NCBI RefSeq assembly: GCF_016019935.1
Contig: NZ_JAECMT010000001.1
Span: forward strand, 868,022-932,021
Length of the DNA stretch: 64,000 nucleotides
From: Paenibacillus sp. GSMTC-2017
GTDB taxonomy: Bacteria; Bacillota; Bacilli; Paenibacillales; Paenibacillaceae
Direction: 5' to 3'
Below are positions 61,516 to 64,000 of this stretch, piece by piece. A model generated the notes under the pieces. That model searched no databases and was not told the origin of the DNA. It saw only the letters and a list, made by a program, of their open reading frames with translations. The number at the start of each line of letters is the position of its first letter. Position 1 is the first letter of the stretch. The position numbers were made by a program, and so were the translations under genes.

Positions 61516-62214
61516 CTACCTCTTCACCTTATAAAACTCATGATAAAGCTTCATCAGTGCCCGCTTCTCTATCCGCGACACATAGCTGCGGCTTATGCCA
61601 AGCTCCTTCGCAATTTCCCGCTGCGTCCGCTCATCCCCACCATGTACCAAGCCAAACCGTCCGATAACAACTTCCTTCTCACGGTCGTCCAATATGTCCA
61701 AGTTTTTATATATTTTGCTCTTCTCGATCTTCAATTGCACCTTATCTGCCACATCATCTGACTCCGTACCAAGAATATCAATTAACGTAATTTCGTTGCC
61801 TTCTTTGTCAGTCCCAATTGGATCGTGCAGCGATACGTCCTTGCGGGTTTTCTTCAGAGATCTGAGGTGCATAAGTATTTCATTCTCGATACATCTCGCC
61901 GCAAATGTCGCAAGTTTAGTGCCCTTACCCGACTGAAAGCTCTCGATTGCCTTGATGAGTCCAATTGTTCCGATGCTGATGAGATCTTCCAGATCTTCTC
62001 CGGTGTTGTCGAATTTCTTTACGATGTGAGCAACCAAGCGAAGGTTATGCTCAATAAGTAAGTTTCGCGAATGTGCGTTGCCCTCCGCCATAAGCGCGAG
62101 ATGCTTCGTTTCTTCCTCTTCTTTCAGCGGCTGAGGAAACGCATTATTTTTCACGTATGAAACGAGCAAAGTGAGCTGTTTAATAAACAAAGCGATTGCT
62201 GTAAAAAATCCCAT
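61516..62214 (-). CDS. sigK: RNA polymerase sporulation sigma factor SigK
   Basis: This 232-residue sigma-70 factor acts late in the mother cell. It begins with the pro-sequence ([21 protein letters not shown]) that is cleaved in B. subtilis, followed by region 2 ([55 protein letters not shown]) and region 4 ([32 protein letters not shown]). The coding frame is continuous, so no skin-like prophage interrupts it. The start ATG 62214 lies near GGGGGTG. A CATACACT sequence (minus strand, 62288-62295) resembles a sigma-E -10, but no good -35 is present. Confidence 0.95.
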   Translation of the reverse strand: MGFFTAIALFIKQLTLLVSYVKNNAFPQPLKEEEETKHLALMAEGNAHSRNLLIEHNLRLVAHIVKKFDNTGEDLEDLISIGTIGLIKAIESFQSGKGTKLATFAARCIENEILMHLRSLKKTRKDVSLHDPIGTDKEGNEITLIDILGTESDDVADKVQLKIEKSKIYKNLDILDDREKEVVIGRFGLVHGGDERTQREIAKELGISRSYVSRIEKRALMKLYHEFYKVKR

Positions 62215-62370
62215 GCCTCGTACACCCCCAAGCTGTATTGCCTAGACTCATACATCAAGCCTCAGCGCGCAAGAACGTCAGTTATACAGTGTATGTGGGC
62301 AGTCGCCTATGTGTGCATGTACCCCTATTATGATGGTGAATTGTTGCGATCTAGACAAGAGCTTAAACAA

Positions 62371-62400
62371 CAAAAAAAGCCTACTCAACCGAGCAGGCTT
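62371..62400 (-). terminator. Rho-independent terminator of the SEC-C gene
   Basis: On the minus strand AAGCCTGCTC and GAGTAGGCTT pair with one G-U around GGTT, followed by seven T. It lies 19 bases after the SEC-C stop. Confidence 0.85.
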
Positions 62401-62419
62401 CTAACTTTTTTTTCAGTGC

Positions 62420-63787
62420 TTAGTTCAAGCAACACTTTTTATATTTTTTTCCGCTACCGCAAGGGCAGGCGTCGTTACGTCCTACTTTTTCCCCAGATGG
62501 GAACTGAACGACATTGGAGCTGTTCGTAGCTTTCGAAGAAAATGATGAACTAGTTACTCGGTTCGATGTACGACTCGTTAGCTCACTTGAACGATGACCC
62601 TTCAAGTACCACTGCCGCGTATCATTCATAAGAGGAATAACGTAGCCCACCAGTTCTTGCATAATGCTATTATCCATCTCTAAGAAATTATCTAGAACAC
62701 CCATAATATCTTGTAACATTTTGCCCGCTGTAATCAAATATTCACATTCAGAAACAATTTCATCTGCTTCCTCATTGCTCATCGAATAGTTGTGCATTAG
62801 GTAACCGATTAATGCATTGTAGCTTGCAGTTCGCTCAATAAATCCATCTTCGCCAGCTTGTAGCAACTGTTCCTTAGTAAATGGATAGAATTCGAGCGAT
62901 TCTCTAAGTTGCTGCTCCTTAACGAGCTCTTCCATATCTAATACGCCAAAGTCTGAGAAAACAACCCGATTATACTCAAACTCATACATTTCAGTTGCTT
63001 CTGTCAACACACTCAAGCACTGCTCACGAGGAACCGAATCCGCTGTATATGATTCAAGCTTTGTAATCATCATTTCATTGCTTACCATTCCATAATAATG
63101 AACCATACCTTGAGCAAGTTTGCACCATTCTGTATTTTTACTCACCATTTTGCGATAAAAGGGTGAATCTAATTTATTCAACAATGATTGAATTTCTGCA
63201 GGCATTACAACACATCTTTTGGAGTCAAGTGTACCTGTAAAAAGAAGTCCTCGTTCTCTCATATAAGGGATTCCAATATCTACTGGTGCGCCTTCTTCAA
63301 TTAGAAAACAACCATTTTGTTTACTAACCTTTTGCAACAATTCGTATCTAGTTTCATCAAATGTTGCAAAGAGAATCTCAAGTTGAAGAAACATTTTCTG
63401 ATACAAATCATCAATTAACGCTTGTTTCTTTAATCCACTAGCCTTTTCCAACTTTAAATTAATTCTAATTTCTATCAATTCTTCTTTTGTTAATCGGCTC
63501 AATAGATCAATTAATGAAAGTGGATGCGTAATAGGTTTCCAATTTTTTTTATCCATTTTTGCTAGCTCTTTAACGAAATTTTCATCGAACTCTTCCAGTT
63601 CGTTCACGTAATCTGTTTCATTCGTACTTAGATCTTTTTTCAATTCAATATACTCCTCTATTAAACGAACTCCACCAAAAATAATCCCTCTGTACTTCGA
63701 CAAAAATGGTTTACTTCGTGCAAAAACGAGTTCTTTTTCATTTTCTGCTTCATCATAAGCGGATAATCTATATTCATATCGTACCAT
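62420..63787 (-). CDS. SEC-C metal-binding domain protein
   Basis: This 455-residue cytosolic protein ends with a complete SEC-C motif, GRNDACPCGSGKKYKKCCLN, which binds zinc as in SecA. A helix-rich segment near residues 95-130 (LSRLTKEELIEIRINLKLEK followed by ASGLKKQALIDDLYQKM) has the layout of a Rho-N/SAP-type nucleic-acid-binding helix pair. The rest is helical and not recognised. The ATG at 63787 lacks a clear ribosome site, so the start is uncertain. Many SEC-C proteins of this size are uncharacterised; a role with ribosomes or nucleic acid is only a guess. Confidence 0.8.
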   Translation of the reverse strand: MVRYEYRLSAYDEAENEKELVFARSKPFLSKYRGIIFGGVRLIEEYIELKKDLSTNETDYVNELEEFDENFVKELAKMDKKNWKPITHPLSLIDLLSRLTKEELIEIRINLKLEKASGLKKQALIDDLYQKMFLQLEILFATFDETRYELLQKVSKQNGCFLIEEGAPVDIGIPYMRERGLLFTGTLDSKRCVVMPAEIQSLLNKLDSPFYRKMVSKNTEWCKLAQGMVHYYGMVSNEMMITKLESYTADSVPREQCLSVLTEATEMYEFEYNRVVFSDFGVLDMEELVKEQQLRESLEFYPFTKEQLLQAGEDGFIERTASYNALIGYLMHNYSMSNEEADEIVSECEYLITAGKMLQDIMGVLDNFLEMDNSIMQELVGYVIPLMNDTRQWYLKGHRSSELTSRTSNRVTSSSFSSKATNSSNVVQFPSGEKVGRNDACPCGSGKKYKKCCLN

Positions 63788-63892
63788 TATTTCAACAATT
63801 TCTAAAGGGTGTTGTCACTTTTCTCCATCCATTCCCAATAGATTCATGATTTTCAATGACACAACATTTTTGTCGCTACTCCATTCAAATCA

Positions 63893-63924
63893 AAAAGAGC
63901 AAGAGGAAACCTCCTCTGCTCTTT
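63893..63924 (-). terminator. Rho-independent terminator of the gene at the right edge
   Basis: GAGCAAGAGGA (63897-63907) and TCCTCTGCTC (63912-63921) pair with one bulged base. On the minus strand the stem is followed by TTTTTG. Confidence 0.8.
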
Positions 63925-63941
63925 CCTTAGTAATTATTATT

Positions 63942-64000
63942 CTATTCACCTATCGTATTCCGCTCGTCCAACTTCACTTCCTCAGGTAGTTCCTTAGAAG
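63942..64000 (-). CDS. C-terminal end of an unidentified protein
   Basis: The last 18 residues of a leftward gene are visible before the edge of the window: SKELPEEVKLDERNTIGE, with TAG at 63942-63944. The following terminator supports that this is a true gene end. It is too short to identify. Confidence 0.5.
   Translation of the reverse strand, partial: SKELPEEVKLDERNTIGE

Overview
The window looks like the chromosome of an endospore-forming, low-GC Gram-positive bacterium of the family Paenibacillaceae (Paenibacillus/Cohnella type). The evidence is an uninterrupted sigma-K gene, a spoVAC-AD-AE operon, a yhaO-yhaN pair, the Bacillales yqeG-yqeH-aroE-yhbY-nadD-yqeK-rsfS-yqeM cluster with a cvfB gene inserted in it, strong AGGAGG ribosome-binding sites, and regular use of GTG and TTG starts. 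No rRNA, tRNA, CRISPR array or insertion sequence was seen. The species cannot be named from the sequence alone.

Region by region. 1-4945: the end of an oligopeptide/dipeptide ABC importer operon (ATPase, ATPase, two permeases, lipoprotein binding protein). 4963-13461: a convergent eight-gene operon, transcribed leftwards, that matches an opine-metallophore (staphylopine/pseudopaline type) system: binding protein CntA, permeases CntB and CntC, ATPases CntD and CntF, exporter CntE, nicotianamine-synthase-like CntL and opine dehydrogenase CntM. Its promoter carries two palindromic Zur-type boxes, one filling the -35/-10 spacer, so zinc starvation is the likely inducer. Directly upstream is an array of about nine 51-bp tandem repeats. 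14162-18838: small conserved and hypothetical genes, xanthine phosphoribosyltransferase, a lipoprotein and a YkvI membrane protein. 18851-24610: yhaN, yhaO and a GT4 glycosyltransferase. 24851-31589: a GGDEF protein, an orphan 5'-truncated membrane-protein fragment, Dabb, MFS, PhzF and GyrI-like genes, and a divergent HPr-kinase paralogue.

31698-35136: the class Ib ribonucleotide reductase operon nrdI-nrdE-nrdF, with a pair of NrdR-like boxes upstream. 35856-42031: the ribosome-assembly/NAD/shikimate yqe cluster, whose genes overlap or nearly touch. 42163-46602: MoxR ATPase, DUF58 and transglutaminase genes. 46740-48602: the spoVA genes. 48810-51775: a sugar-catabolic pair (isomerase/epimerase and Gfo/Idh/MocA dehydrogenase) with a divergent AraC regulator. 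51829-55923: two small membrane-protein genes bracketing a five-gene operon of two ABC exporters and a YtrA-type GntR repressor, with a candidate operator over its promoter. 56108-63787: two lipoproteins (one an orphan binding protein), a protein with a zinc knuckle and a deoxyribosyltransferase/TIR-like domain, an acyltransferase that apparently starts at CTG, a decayed FecE-type ATPase remnant with two compensating indels, sigK and a SEC-C protein.

The most notable system is the Zur-controlled metallophore operon, which has everything needed for synthesis, export and re-import except a histidine racemase gene.
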